The notes under the pieces were generated by a model. The model ran no database searches. It had not been told where the DNA came from and saw only the letters and a program-made list of their open reading frames with translations. The position numbers and the translations under genes were made by a program. 6,102 bases of DNA from a bacterium (lineage in GTDB: Bacteria > Verrucomicrobiota > Verrucomicrobiia > Limisphaerales > UBA11358): the NCBI GenBank assembly GCA_021781185.1, contig JAJXXI010000287.1, positions 1-6,102 of the forward strand. Direction: 5' to 3'. The first letter of the stretch is position 1. Every line of letters starts with the position of its first letter. Positions 1-6,102 of the stretch are shown one piece after another.

Positions 1-1527
1 GAAAAACTGCATCAACTGGGCGCCAGATTGATGGTGTCCATCTGGCCGATCATGACCGGCGATTGCCCTGATCAAATTGAGCTGCGCGAGCAGGGAATGA
101 TGTTGGGAAATCAAGCCACCTACGATGCCTTCCAGGAAGCGGCGCGGCATGCCTACTGGGAGCAGGCCCGGCAGGCATTGTTTGTGCAGGGCGTGGATGC
201 CTGGTGGTGTGATTGCACGGAGCCATTTGAAGCCGACTGGTCCGGGGCCGTGAAGCCTGAACCACACCAACGCGTCCTCCTCAACACTAGCCAGTCCAAA
301 CAGTATCTAGATGCCGGAGAAATCAACCTGTATTCCCTGTTGCATTCGCGCGGGATTTATGAAGGGCAGCGTCAGGCCACGCATCGGAAACGGGTGCTCA
401 ATTTGACGCGCTCGGCGTATGCGGGACAACATCGTTATGCGACGGTGACCTGGTCGGGGGATGTTTGCGCCACTTGGGAAACCCTCCGGCGTTCCATTCC
501 AGAAGGCGTTAATTTCTGCGCCACCGGCGAGCCTTACTGGACTGTGGACATTGGCGGATTTTTCATCAGGAACGATTCTTCATTGTGGTTCTGGCGCGGG
601 GACTATGCAGCCGGTTGTCGTGGACTGGCAGCAATGGACGCCTTGGAACCCGATCCACTTGATACCGGCTGCACTGATCTCGGTTACTGGGAACTTTACA
701 CACGCTGGCTGCAATATGCCGCGTTCCTCCCCATGTTCCGCTCCCACGGCACGGATGCGCCCCGTGAAATCTGGCGCTTTGGCGACGTGGGCAATCCTTT
801 CTATGATGCCATCGCGAAGTTCATCAAGCTTCGCTATCGGCTCCTGCCTTACATTTACTCGCTCGCCGCGCAGGTCACTTTACGCGGTTCCAGCATGGTG
901 AGGGCGGTGGCGCTGGTTTTTCCCGACGATATCGCCACGCACAACCTGACGGATCAATTTTTCTTCGGTCCAGCGTTGATGGTTTGTCCGGTCACCAAGC
1001 CCATGTATTACCAGCGCGATTCCGTGCCGATGGGCGAGGTGTCCAGATCACGTCCAATCTATCTTCCCCGACCTTGCGCGTGGTATGATTTCTGGACGGA
1101 AGCAATGCTTGTTGGCGGCCAGACAATCCCGGCCGCCGCGCCGCTGGAAATCATTCCCGTGTTTGTGCCTGCCGGATCCATCGTCCCGATGTCGCCGGTA
1201 ATGCAATATGTGGACGAAATGCCCGCGGCCCCTTATGAAATCCGCATTTATTGCGGGACCGATGCGGAATTTTACTTGTATGAGGATGCAGGCGATTCTT
1301 ACTGCTACGAGAACGGCGCTTATTCCTTCATCAAGCTTGCCTGGTTTGAAGCTCGAAATGAACTGGTGATTTCAGCCCGCGCTGGCGAATTCGCCGGCAT
1401 GGTTAAATCACGGCAATGGCGTCTCATTTTTATCTCCGAAGAAGGCCGGAAGGAAACCGAAGTGAATTACTCCGGACTGGAACTCAAGCTGCATCCTTCC
1501 GGGCCAAACACTGCAACTTCAACATGA
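1..1527 (+). CDS. GH31 family glycosidase (alpha-xylosidase/alpha-glucosidase type), 5' partial
   Basis: The frame is open at the window start and runs 508 codons to a TGA at 1525, so the N-terminal domain and the first part of the catalytic barrel are missing. GH31 enzymes are retaining alpha-glycosidases, often alpha-xylosidases or alpha-glucosidases. In codons counted from position 1, LMVSIWP (10-16) matches a conserved barrel strand. VDAWWCDCTEPF (65-76) carries the expected nucleophile Asp71. WSGDVCATWE (151-160) carries the expected acid/base Asp154. GEPYWTVDIGGFF follows, then the substrate-site motif MFRSHGTDAPREIW with Arg247 and His249. The C-terminal part (FYLYEDAGDSY, 424-434) looks like the DUF5110-type beta domain that ends many GH31 proteins. 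The WWCDCTEPF variant is typical of a GH31 branch found in Bacteroidota and other glycan degraders. Its stop overlaps the next start, indicating a shared operon. Family assignment is firm; the sugar cleaved and the cell location cannot be decided without the N terminus. Confidence 0.95.
   Translation, partial: EKLHQLGARLMVSIWPIMTGDCPDQIELREQGMMLGNQATYDAFQEAARHAYWEQARQALFVQGVDAWWCDCTEPFEADWSGAVKPEPHQRVLLNTSQSKQYLDAGEINLYSLLHSRGIYEGQRQATHRKRVLNLTRSAYAGQHRYATVTWSGDVCATWETLRRSIPEGVNFCATGEPYWTVDIGGFFIRNDSSLWFWRGDYAAGCRGLAAMDALEPDPLDTGCTDLGYWELYTRWLQYAAFLPMFRSHGTDAPREIWRFGDVGNPFYDAIAKFIKLRYRLLPYIYSLAAQVTLRGSSMVRAVALVFPDDIATHNLTDQFFFGPALMVCPVTKPMYYQRDSVPMGEVSRSRPIYLPRPCAWYDFWTEAMLVGGQTIPAAAPLEIIPVFVPAGSIVPMSPVMQYVDEMPAAPYEIRIYCGTDAEFYLYEDAGDSYCYENGAYSFIKLAWFEARNELVISARAGEFAGMVKSRQWRLIFISEEGRKETEVNYSGLELKLHPSGPNTATST
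1524..1527 (+). promoter_or_regulatory. ATGA stop/start overlap (translational coupling)
   Basis: The bases ATGA hold the start of the beta-helix gene (ATG, 1524-1526) and the stop of the GH31 gene (TGA, 1525-1527). The 20 bases upstream show no purine-rich ribosome binding site, so re-initiation by ribosomes finishing GH31 is a reasonable inference. It also fixes the start: the reading frame is open further upstream to an ATG at 1416. The residues after 1524, however, begin a good signal peptide, whereas the upstream extension would bury it behind 36 unrelated residues inside GH31. Confidence 0.75.
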
Positions 1528-3626
1528 AAACTGTAAACTCCCAAACCCTTGCAAATATAACTGGAAAGCTTTGCCTGCTCGTGCTCGCGCTCGTGAGTTT
1601 GAATCAGGCTGCGGCAGAAGCGGGGAAAGCATCTGTCAGTCACGAGTATTTTGTCTCGCCCGATGGCTCCGATATCAGCGGCACTGGCGCTAAACAATCT
1701 CCCTTCAAGACCCTGGAGAAAGCCCGGGACGCGGTGCGCCGAGTTATACCTCAAATGACGGGCGACATTGTGGTCTATATCCGTGGCGGCGTTTATCCGG
1801 TGGCCAAAACCATCGTCTTTGGTCCCGAGGATTCCGGCAAGGATTCGCACCGGATCATCTATCGTGCCGCCAAAGGCGAGATTCCGGTCTTCACCGGAGG
1901 CGTGGTGGTCACTGGCTGGAGTCATTACCGGGGTGACATTTGGCAGGCGCACCTGGATCGGAATCACAAATTACGCGCCCTGTATGTGAACGATCAGCGC
2001 GCGGTGATGACCAGCCGTAAAGTCAAAGCCCGGGGCGGCTGGGGTGACTATGTGGTGAAAGCCGGCCAGGCGTCCTGGGCCTGGCAAAGCGGTCAGGCGG
2101 CTGATGGTGTTTTGTATGATCTCACCAACCTTCCCGCGATTACGCGGAATCCTCAGAATGTCGAAATCGAAAACCGGACCACCTTCAATGATAATTTTGT
2201 CGGTGTCCGCGCCATCGCCACGGAGAGCAACCACTATGTATTTAAATTTCAGCAGCCCTATGGAGCGATGGCCCAGCAAATTGGCTGGAATGCCGGTCTG
2301 ACGCTCGACACCGAACACATTGTGCTGAACGCCTTTGAACTCCTTGAGCAGCCCGGTGAATTCTATTTCGATCAACAGGCGCAAACCCTTTATTACATTC
2401 CGCGCCCCGGCGAGGATATGACGACCGCCCGGGTGGTGGCACCGGAAACGGAAACGCTTATTTCCCTGCAGGGCCGCGCATTGAAGCAACCGGTGCGCAA
2501 TCTGACGTTTGAAGGGCTGACCTTTGAATGCACCGATTACAATCTCTTGAACGTCGCCGGTTCCGTGGGCAAAGCGACGGTCCAGACAGCCACGGTGCTG
2601 ACAGCCTTTGCCAACGCCAACTGGCATCTGGATGTATATCGCGCCTACGATACGTGTCCGGGGGCGATCACCGCAAATGCCGTCGAGGGCGTCGAACTGA
2701 TCCGCAATGTCATCAAACACACCGGCTGCGACGGCGTAGTGATGGGAAATGACATTCGCGACACCAAGATCATCGGCAATGTTATCAGCGATTGCGGCGG
2801 CAGCGCCATCACCTTGGGGCACCCGCAGCATGTATATGAGAACGACACGTCTGATCTGAAATATCCGACCGGGGCCGGCATCCAGCATGAAAAATTTCCG
2901 GCTGGAACCGAGGCCGCGCCGCGCCGGGTGGAGATCGCGGACAATTTTTTGCCAGACGATGCCGCCTTGTTCAAAGGTCACACCATCATCACGGTTTTCT
3001 TCGGCCAGGATGTGCGCATCGAGCATAACTGGATTCCCAACGCGCCTTATTCAGGCATCAACCTTGGCTGGGGTTGGTGCGACTTTGACGGTTCGCCGGT
3101 GGCCAATAATCCGCTTTGGGGCAAAGGAAATCGCCCCTCCGTTTTTCCCGGTAAACCGACTGGAGTTTGCCGGGACAACGTGGTGCGGAACAATCGCGTG
3201 GAAAACACTGTCCTGATCCTCCATGACGGCGGCGGCATCTACACTTTGGGGGATCAGCCCGGCACGGTCATTGAGCGCAACTACGTCCGCAATTCCGAAC
3301 AGGCCATTTACACCGACGAAGGCTCGGCCCACATGATCTGTCGGGATAACGTAATCGCCTCACCTTACACCAACGCACATTTTGCCGTGGACTACGGGCG
3401 CAAGCATTCCATTGTCATCGAAGGTTATTTCATTACCAAGCCAAAATGGGACGTCACTGCGCCGGATTGCGTCTTCACCAATTATACCGTCTGCACCAAT
3501 GCCGACTGGCCGCCGGGTGCTCGGGCCATCATTAAAGAGTCCGGCATTGAACCCGCCTATCTGAATATTTTGCCGGCGGCGTGGCGCGCAAAACTAGAAA
3601 AAATCAAACCTCCCCACGATGACTGA
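1524..3626 (+). CDS. Secreted right-handed parallel beta-helix protein, GH141-like glycoside hydrolase
   Basis: This encodes 700 aa from ATG 1524. Residues 1-31 form a Sec signal peptide: a weakly basic start, the hydrophobic stretch LCLLVLALVSL, and a likely cut after AAA at 29-31 or after Ala33. The mature protein opens with EYFVSPDGSD (41-50) and a PFKTLEKARDAV segment, the usual entry of large beta-helix carbohydrate enzymes. Residues 277-299 (PGEFYFD...LYYIPRPGEDM), then VVAPETE and PVRNLTFEGLTFE (323-335), match my memory of the GH141 and related inserted beta-domain leading into the helix. Coils with repeated N-x-I/V units (RNVIKHTGCDGV, GNVISDCGG) run from about 392 to 640. HDGGGIYTLGDQPGT (567-581) and IYTDEGS (595-601) are conserved-looking acidic segments that may contribute catalytic residues (inference). 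Characterised GH141 members include an alpha-L-fucosidase acting on RG-II and a xylanase. A non-catalytic or lyase-like beta-helix (or GH120-like enzyme) is the main alternative. It is exported, probably to the periplasm or cell surface. Confidence 0.82.
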   Translation: MKTVNSQTLANITGKLCLLVLALVSLNQAAAEAGKASVSHEYFVSPDGSDISGTGAKQSPFKTLEKARDAVRRVIPQMTGDIVVYIRGGVYPVAKTIVFGPEDSGKDSHRIIYRAAKGEIPVFTGGVVVTGWSHYRGDIWQAHLDRNHKLRALYVNDQRAVMTSRKVKARGGWGDYVVKAGQASWAWQSGQAADGVLYDLTNLPAITRNPQNVEIENRTTFNDNFVGVRAIATESNHYVFKFQQPYGAMAQQIGWNAGLTLDTEHIVLNAFELLEQPGEFYFDQQAQTLYYIPRPGEDMTTARVVAPETETLISLQGRALKQPVRNLTFEGLTFECTDYNLLNVAGSVGKATVQTATVLTAFANANWHLDVYRAYDTCPGAITANAVEGVELIRNVIKHTGCDGVVMGNDIRDTKIIGNVISDCGGSAITLGHPQHVYENDTSDLKYPTGAGIQHEKFPAGTEAAPRRVEIADNFLPDDAALFKGHTIITVFFGQDVRIEHNWIPNAPYSGINLGWGWCDFDGSPVANNPLWGKGNRPSVFPGKPTGVCRDNVVRNNRVENTVLILHDGGGIYTLGDQPGTVIERNYVRNSEQAIYTDEGSAHMICRDNVIASPYTNAHFAVDYGRKHSIVIEGYFITKPKWDVTAPDCVFTNYTVCTNADWPPGARAIIKESGIEPAYLNILPAAWRAKLEKIKPPHDD

Positions 3627-3669
3627 ACACTGAAAACACCGAATTGGTTTTTTTCGGCAGACGAGAACC
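3627..3669 (+). other. Short intergenic gap, no clear terminator or ribosome binding site
   Basis: These 43 bases hold an imperfect AT-rich hairpin (AAAACACC, loop GAATT, GGTTTTTT) at about 3633-3653, with one C/T mismatch and a run of T. It is too weak to call a terminator. Before the ATG at 3670 the only purine-rich stretch is AGACGAGAA, a poor Shine-Dalgarno match. The small gap suggests that the regulator is cotranscribed with the two enzymes, possibly at reduced level if the hairpin attenuates. Confidence 0.4.
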
Positions 3670-4818
3670 ATGAAGGCTGACAAGACCGTATTGCTCGCCT
3701 TGACCGACGCCCATCACGGCTTTTTCAAGGGCGTGGCCCGTTATGCCCGCGAGCATCGCTGGCATTTGGTGACGGATATGATTTATACCGCCAAGATTCC
3801 CATCGGCTGGCGTGGTGACGGAGTCATCTCGTTCATCGGCTATCGCGATGATCTGGCGGAGTTTCTACTCTCCATGGGTGTGCCGGTGGTCGAGATATCC
3901 ATGGTTCGCAATGACATCAGCCTGCCCCGGGTTGAGGGTGACAATGAGATGATAGGTCGGTTGGCGGCGGAGCATTTTTTGGAACGACGTTTCCGGCATT
4001 ACGCGTGGGCGCCATTGATGGATGATACTGTGAACGGCGAACGCTATCGTGGTTTTGCCAACCGGCTGGCCCGGGAGAAATTCACCTGCCATATCTTGCC
4101 GCCGGCGGATTTACCGGGCACGGCTGGCGGGACGGTTAATTGGACCCGTCGCCGTAAATTGCTGATGCGCGACCTGCAACGCCTGCCCAAGCCGCTGGCT
4201 GTATTCGGTTACAATGATTGCGTGGCGGCGGACATTATCAACGCCTGCGAAGAAAGCCGGTTGCTGGTGCCGGAATCAGTGGCGGTTTTGGGAGTGGACA
4301 ACGATGCCATCCTTTGTGAGTGCCTGCGGGTGCCGCTTTCGAGCGTTTGTCATGACCTCGAGGGCATGGCCTATCGGGCGGCGGCCCTGCTGGACCGGTT
4401 GATGCGGGGCGGCAAAGCCCCGACGGAAGTGATTCGCATCCGTCCCAAAGGGCTGGTTACTCGGCGCAGCACCGACATTGTCGCGGTGGATAACCTGCCC
4501 GTGGCGCGCGCACTGCGTTACATCGCCGATCAGTTCGCCAATCCGCTGCTCGGCGTGGATGATATTGTAACTGCCAGCGGATTGTCTCGGCGGCAGATTG
4601 AGAAAGCCTTTCGTCACGATCTGAATCGCACGGTAAGTGAAGAGATCCTGCTGGTGCGATTGCAGAAAGTGCAAGATTTACTGGCGACCACGTGCTTGAA
4701 GGTAAATGAAATCTCCTCCCTGACCGGTTTTAGCCGGCCCAATAACCTTTATCGCTGCTTCCAGCATTCGGTCGGTTTAACGCCCAAAGAATACCGACGT
4801 AAATTCACCCGCGCATAA
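3670..4818 (+). CDS. XylR-type transcriptional regulator (LacI-like sugar sensor + AraC DNA-binding domain)
   Basis: This encodes 382 aa, close to the 392 aa of E. coli XylR, and is complete. Residues 1 to about 265 form a periplasmic-binding-protein-like sensor: VLLALTDAHHGFFKGVARYAR near the start, VFGYNDCVAADIINACE (178-194), and VPESVAVLGVDND (200-212) with Asp210 at the site where LacI/XylR sensors commonly contact sugar. The segment PLSSVCHDLEGMAYRAAALL follows. RRSTD (265-269) is the same linker seen in XylR. An AraC-family double helix-turn-helix occupies 278-382, with the first HTH about 295-316 (VDDIVTASGLSRRQIEKAFR) and the second about 344-377 (VNEISSLTGFSRPNNLYRCF, ending TPKEYRR). 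In E. coli XylR this architecture activates transcription when xylose binds. Here the ligand may be xylose or another sugar released by the neighbouring enzymes. It sits downstream of both enzymes and probably controls their operon and perhaps the next gene. The family call is firm; the symbol xylR is withheld because the ligand is unproven. Confidence 0.93.
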   Translation: MKADKTVLLALTDAHHGFFKGVARYAREHRWHLVTDMIYTAKIPIGWRGDGVISFIGYRDDLAEFLLSMGVPVVEISMVRNDISLPRVEGDNEMIGRLAAEHFLERRFRHYAWAPLMDDTVNGERYRGFANRLAREKFTCHILPPADLPGTAGGTVNWTRRRKLLMRDLQRLPKPLAVFGYNDCVAADIINACEESRLLVPESVAVLGVDNDAILCECLRVPLSSVCHDLEGMAYRAAALLDRLMRGGKAPTEVIRIRPKGLVTRRSTDIVAVDNLPVARALRYIADQFANPLLGVDDIVTASGLSRRQIEKAFRHDLNRTVSEEILLVRLQKVQDLLATTCLKVNEISSLTGFSRPNNLYRCFQHSVGLTPKEYRRKFTRA

Positions 4819-4880
4819 CAGGAAAAATAACCGGATGGAAAGATCACAAACAGCTTTCAACTGAATGACGCAAAGCAATA

Positions 4881-4898
4881 CATATTGTGCGCAACATG
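4881..4898. promoter_or_regulatory. Imperfect 18-base palindrome, candidate operator
   Basis: CATATTGTGCGCAACATG pairs with its own reverse complement at 7 of 9 positions per arm, with mismatches at the second and sixth pair from the centre. It lies 63 bases after the regulator stop and about 140 bases before the next start, a plausible place for a regulator site. Its left half is also one member of the CAYATTGTGC inverted pair. Binding by the adjacent XylR-type protein is speculation: AraC-type domains usually bind direct rather than palindromic repeats. Confidence 0.3.
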
Positions 4899-4946
4899 GT
4901 AGTTTCAGATTTTTGTCCGCCTGATAAAGTCAGTTAAGCACAATGT
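4882..4946. repeat. Inverted pair of CAYATTGTGC elements
   Basis: One copy, CATATTGTGC, lies at 4881-4890. The second, read on the opposite strand as CACATTGTGC, lies at 4938-4947 (top strand GCACAATGTG). The core ATTGTGC/GCACAAT is an exact 7-base inverted repeat, and 9 of 10 bases agree overall. The copies are 47 bases apart, too far for a simple transcription terminator but suitable for two bound regulator molecules. With only two copies in a short region, chance is possible. Confidence 0.35.
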
Positions 4947-5036
4947 GAAAGAAATTAAATGGCTCAAAAATATCAGTGCATCAACGAACTCTGACCGGCT
5001 TGCCCCTAAAAACAAAATCATTCAAAGCATAAACCT

Positions 5037-6102
5037 ATGAAACTCCCAATCGTCTTCTTAAGAAAATGTGGCCCGGCATTCCGGGTTGTCCTGCTATCAG
5101 GTTTGGCCGTGCTGGGACCGACTATGGCGCAGGCGCAGCAGCATATTTTATATTACGATCCCAATCTTACCGGCGGCACCGCGCTGGGTGGCAGCGGGGC
5201 GGTCTGGACCGGGCCAAACTGGTGGAACGGCAGCGCTGACCAATATTGGGATGGGCAATCTTCAATGGCTTTTTCCGGCACTCCGGGAACTTTGACACCG
5301 GAAGCCGAGGTGGACTGCGGACCCAGTGCGCTTGATGCCAATCCCAGTATTTATGTTCATACGGATTTCACCCTGAACTTGAATGGATTTAAGTTCAATT
5401 TTAACGATGCCAACAACTACATTGGCGTGTTCATTGACAGCGGCGTCACGTTTAACATTACCAATGTGCAAAACGGAGTCAGCGGGCAGCTTGCGATTTG
5501 GGGAAATCCCTCCGGCTTGGCGGTGGTGGGGGACGGCAGTCCGCTGCCTTATAGCCAATTTGGCGTCGGTGTCATACAAGGCAACCTGGAGGTTCACAAT
5601 GATACGTCCGGCGCAGGTGCTTTTGGATGGTATACTGCCGTTCAAGGAGGGACCGTGACCGGAACAGGCAACCTTAGTGATGCTCCTACGGAAATGTCAT
5701 ACGTCAACGGGGCACCCACCATCAGTCCTGGTCCCAGAAATGGAACCGGAACCTTGTTGATCAACTCAACTTTAAAGGAACTCGACAATACACCTTCCCT
5801 GTCCTTTAACCTGGGCGGATTAAATCAAGGAGCTGTTGCCAATGGTTATTCCTGGCTGAAAGTTAACGGCACCGTCACTCTGGATTTGCAGTATGTTCCG
5901 GCGAGCAGCATCAGGTTGAAACTGATCAACGGTTTCATTCCGTCGCTGGGTGATCACTTCGATGTGATCACCTGCTCCAATTTTGTGTTTACTGCCGGTG
6001 CTGGTGGCAGTGGCGTGGCGGATCTGACTTACAATCTGCCCATTCTTCCCGGTCTGGCCTGGAGCGAATCCATCGTGACGAATGGCGGTCTGCAGTCGCT
6101 GC
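5037..6102 (+). CDS. Secreted beta-strand-rich protein, autotransporter-associated-repeat / PEP-CTERM style, 3' partial
   Basis: From ATG 5037 the frame stays open for 355 codons to the window edge. Residues 1-33 are a classical signal peptide: basic positions Arg9, Lys10 and Arg16, hydrophobic VVLLSGLAVLG, and a cut after AQA at 31-33. The mature start (LYYDPNLTGGTALGGSGAVW, then WWNGSADQYWDG and FSGTPGTLT) follows the pattern of verrucomicrobial proteins annotated with autotransporter-associated beta strand repeats. TISPGPRNGTGTLLIN, LSFNLGG (255-261), GYSWLKVNGTVTLD (270-283) and LKLINGFIPSLGDHFDVIT (294-312) match the recurring C-terminal beta module that often precedes a PEP-CTERM sorting signal. 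No such signal is inside the window, but the module suggests that the end lies not far beyond it. No catalytic motif is recognised, so a structural or surface role is guessed. It lacks a Shine-Dalgarno sequence. Being next to the regulator, it may be regulated with the glycan genes. The reading frame and export are well supported; function is not. Confidence 0.8.
   Translation, partial: MKLPIVFLRKCGPAFRVVLLSGLAVLGPTMAQAQQHILYYDPNLTGGTALGGSGAVWTGPNWWNGSADQYWDGQSSMAFSGTPGTLTPEAEVDCGPSALDANPSIYVHTDFTLNLNGFKFNFNDANNYIGVFIDSGVTFNITNVQNGVSGQLAIWGNPSGLAVVGDGSPLPYSQFGVGVIQGNLEVHNDTSGAGAFGWYTAVQGGTVTGTGNLSDAPTEMSYVNGAPTISPGPRNGTGTLLINSTLKELDNTPSLSFNLGGLNQGAVANGYSWLKVNGTVTLDLQYVPASSIRLKLINGFIPSLGDHFDVITCSNFVFTAGAGGSGVADLTYNLPILPGLAWSESIVTNGGLQSL
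5949..5972. repeat. Perfect 9-base inverted repeat inside the secreted-protein gene
   Basis: GGTGATCAC (5949-5957) and GTGATCACC (5964-5972) are exact reverse complements separated by the 6-base loop TTCGAT. Both arms contain the 8-base palindrome GTGATCAC, so the element is a direct repeat as well as an inverted one. It encodes GDHFDVIT (residues 305-312), part of the conserved G-D-x-F-D/T-V/I-x-T turn of the module. The protein constraint may therefore explain it, and an mRNA hairpin is possible but unproven. Confidence 0.6.

Larger units (their letters stand above)
4819..5036 (+). promoter_or_regulatory. Intergenic region, putative promoter/operator for the downstream secreted protein
   Basis: This 218-base gap is visibly richer in A and T than the flanking genes and has no supportable open reading frame. 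No strong rho-independent terminator is visible after the regulator stop. No -35/-10 pair near consensus could be defended, so a promoter is inferred only from the gap size and the change of gene type. It contains the CAYATTGTGC inverted pair listed separately. It also has two loosely similar GAAAGA-containing stretches (4838-4850 and 4947-4959, 9 of 13 identical), which could be AraC-type half-sites but are weak. There is no Shine-Dalgarno sequence before the ATG at 5037. Confidence 0.4.

Noticed and set aside
461..901. 146-codon open frame on the + strand inside GH31
   Set aside because: It overlaps the GH31 active-site region in another frame, and its product is low-complexity without a known motif.
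1416..1523. Upstream ATG at 1416 as the start of the beta-helix gene
   Set aside because: It would overlap GH31 by over 100 bases and add 36 residues before the signal peptide; the ATG at 1524 gives an ATGA overlap and a normal export signal.
1971..3026. Long open frame of 351 codons on the minus strand
   Set aside because: It lies wholly opposite the beta-helix gene, and its translation shows no recognisable domain; it is a shadow of codon bias on the + strand.
3633..3654. AT-rich hairpin followed by T run as a terminator between the beta-helix gene and the regulator
   Set aside because: The stem is short, nearly all A-T with a mismatch, and most of the T run is part of the stem itself.
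4838..4959. GAAAGA-type direct repeats as a XylR box
   Set aside because: Only 9 of 13 bases agree, the copies are more than 100 bases apart, and the region is AT-rich, so chance is likely; kept only as a note in the intergenic entry.
5068..5295. 75-codon + strand frame near the start of the secreted protein
   Set aside because: The overlapping frame from 5037 has a signal peptide and family-like modules and stays open to the edge, so the short frame is a shadow.

Overview
The window looks like a polysaccharide-utilisation region of a Verrucomicrobiota-type (PVC superphylum) bacterium. The grounds are indirect: a XylR-type regulator (LacI-like sugar sensor fused to an AraC DNA-binding domain), a large secreted beta-helix enzyme resembling GH141, a secreted protein of the autotransporter-associated-beta-strand / PEP-CTERM style common in Verrucomicrobiota, and start codons without clear Shine-Dalgarno sequences. 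Planctomycetota, Lentisphaerota or Kiritimatiellota cannot be excluded from this window alone.

All four genes lie on the + strand. Positions 1-1527 hold the C-terminal two thirds or so of a GH31 glycosidase, cut by the window start. Its stop codon overlaps the start of a secreted GH141-like right-handed beta-helix protein (1524-3626) in an ATGA arrangement. After a 43-base gap comes the XylR-type regulator (3670-4818). These three genes are probably one transcript. A 218-base, comparatively AT-rich gap (4819-5036) follows. It carries an inverted pair of CAYATTGTGC elements and no convincing terminator. Beyond it is a secreted beta-sandwich-rich protein (5037 to the window end) that stays open at the right edge.

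The likely logic is that GH31 and the GH141-like enzyme trim a branched plant or algal glycan. GH31 would remove alpha-xylosyl or alpha-glucosyl groups, and GH141 would remove alpha-L-fucose or cleave xylan. The regulator would sense a released sugar. Fucosylated xyloglucan or pectin (RG-II) side chains would fit, but the substrate is inference. The last gene is probably a separately transcribed surface or extracellular protein that may belong to the same regulon.

No tRNA, rRNA, CRISPR array, insertion sequence or attachment site was seen. Nothing here proves a new kind of system. The best leads are the GH31/GH141-like/XylR cassette, the paired inverted elements beside the regulator, and the uncharacterised secreted protein next to them.
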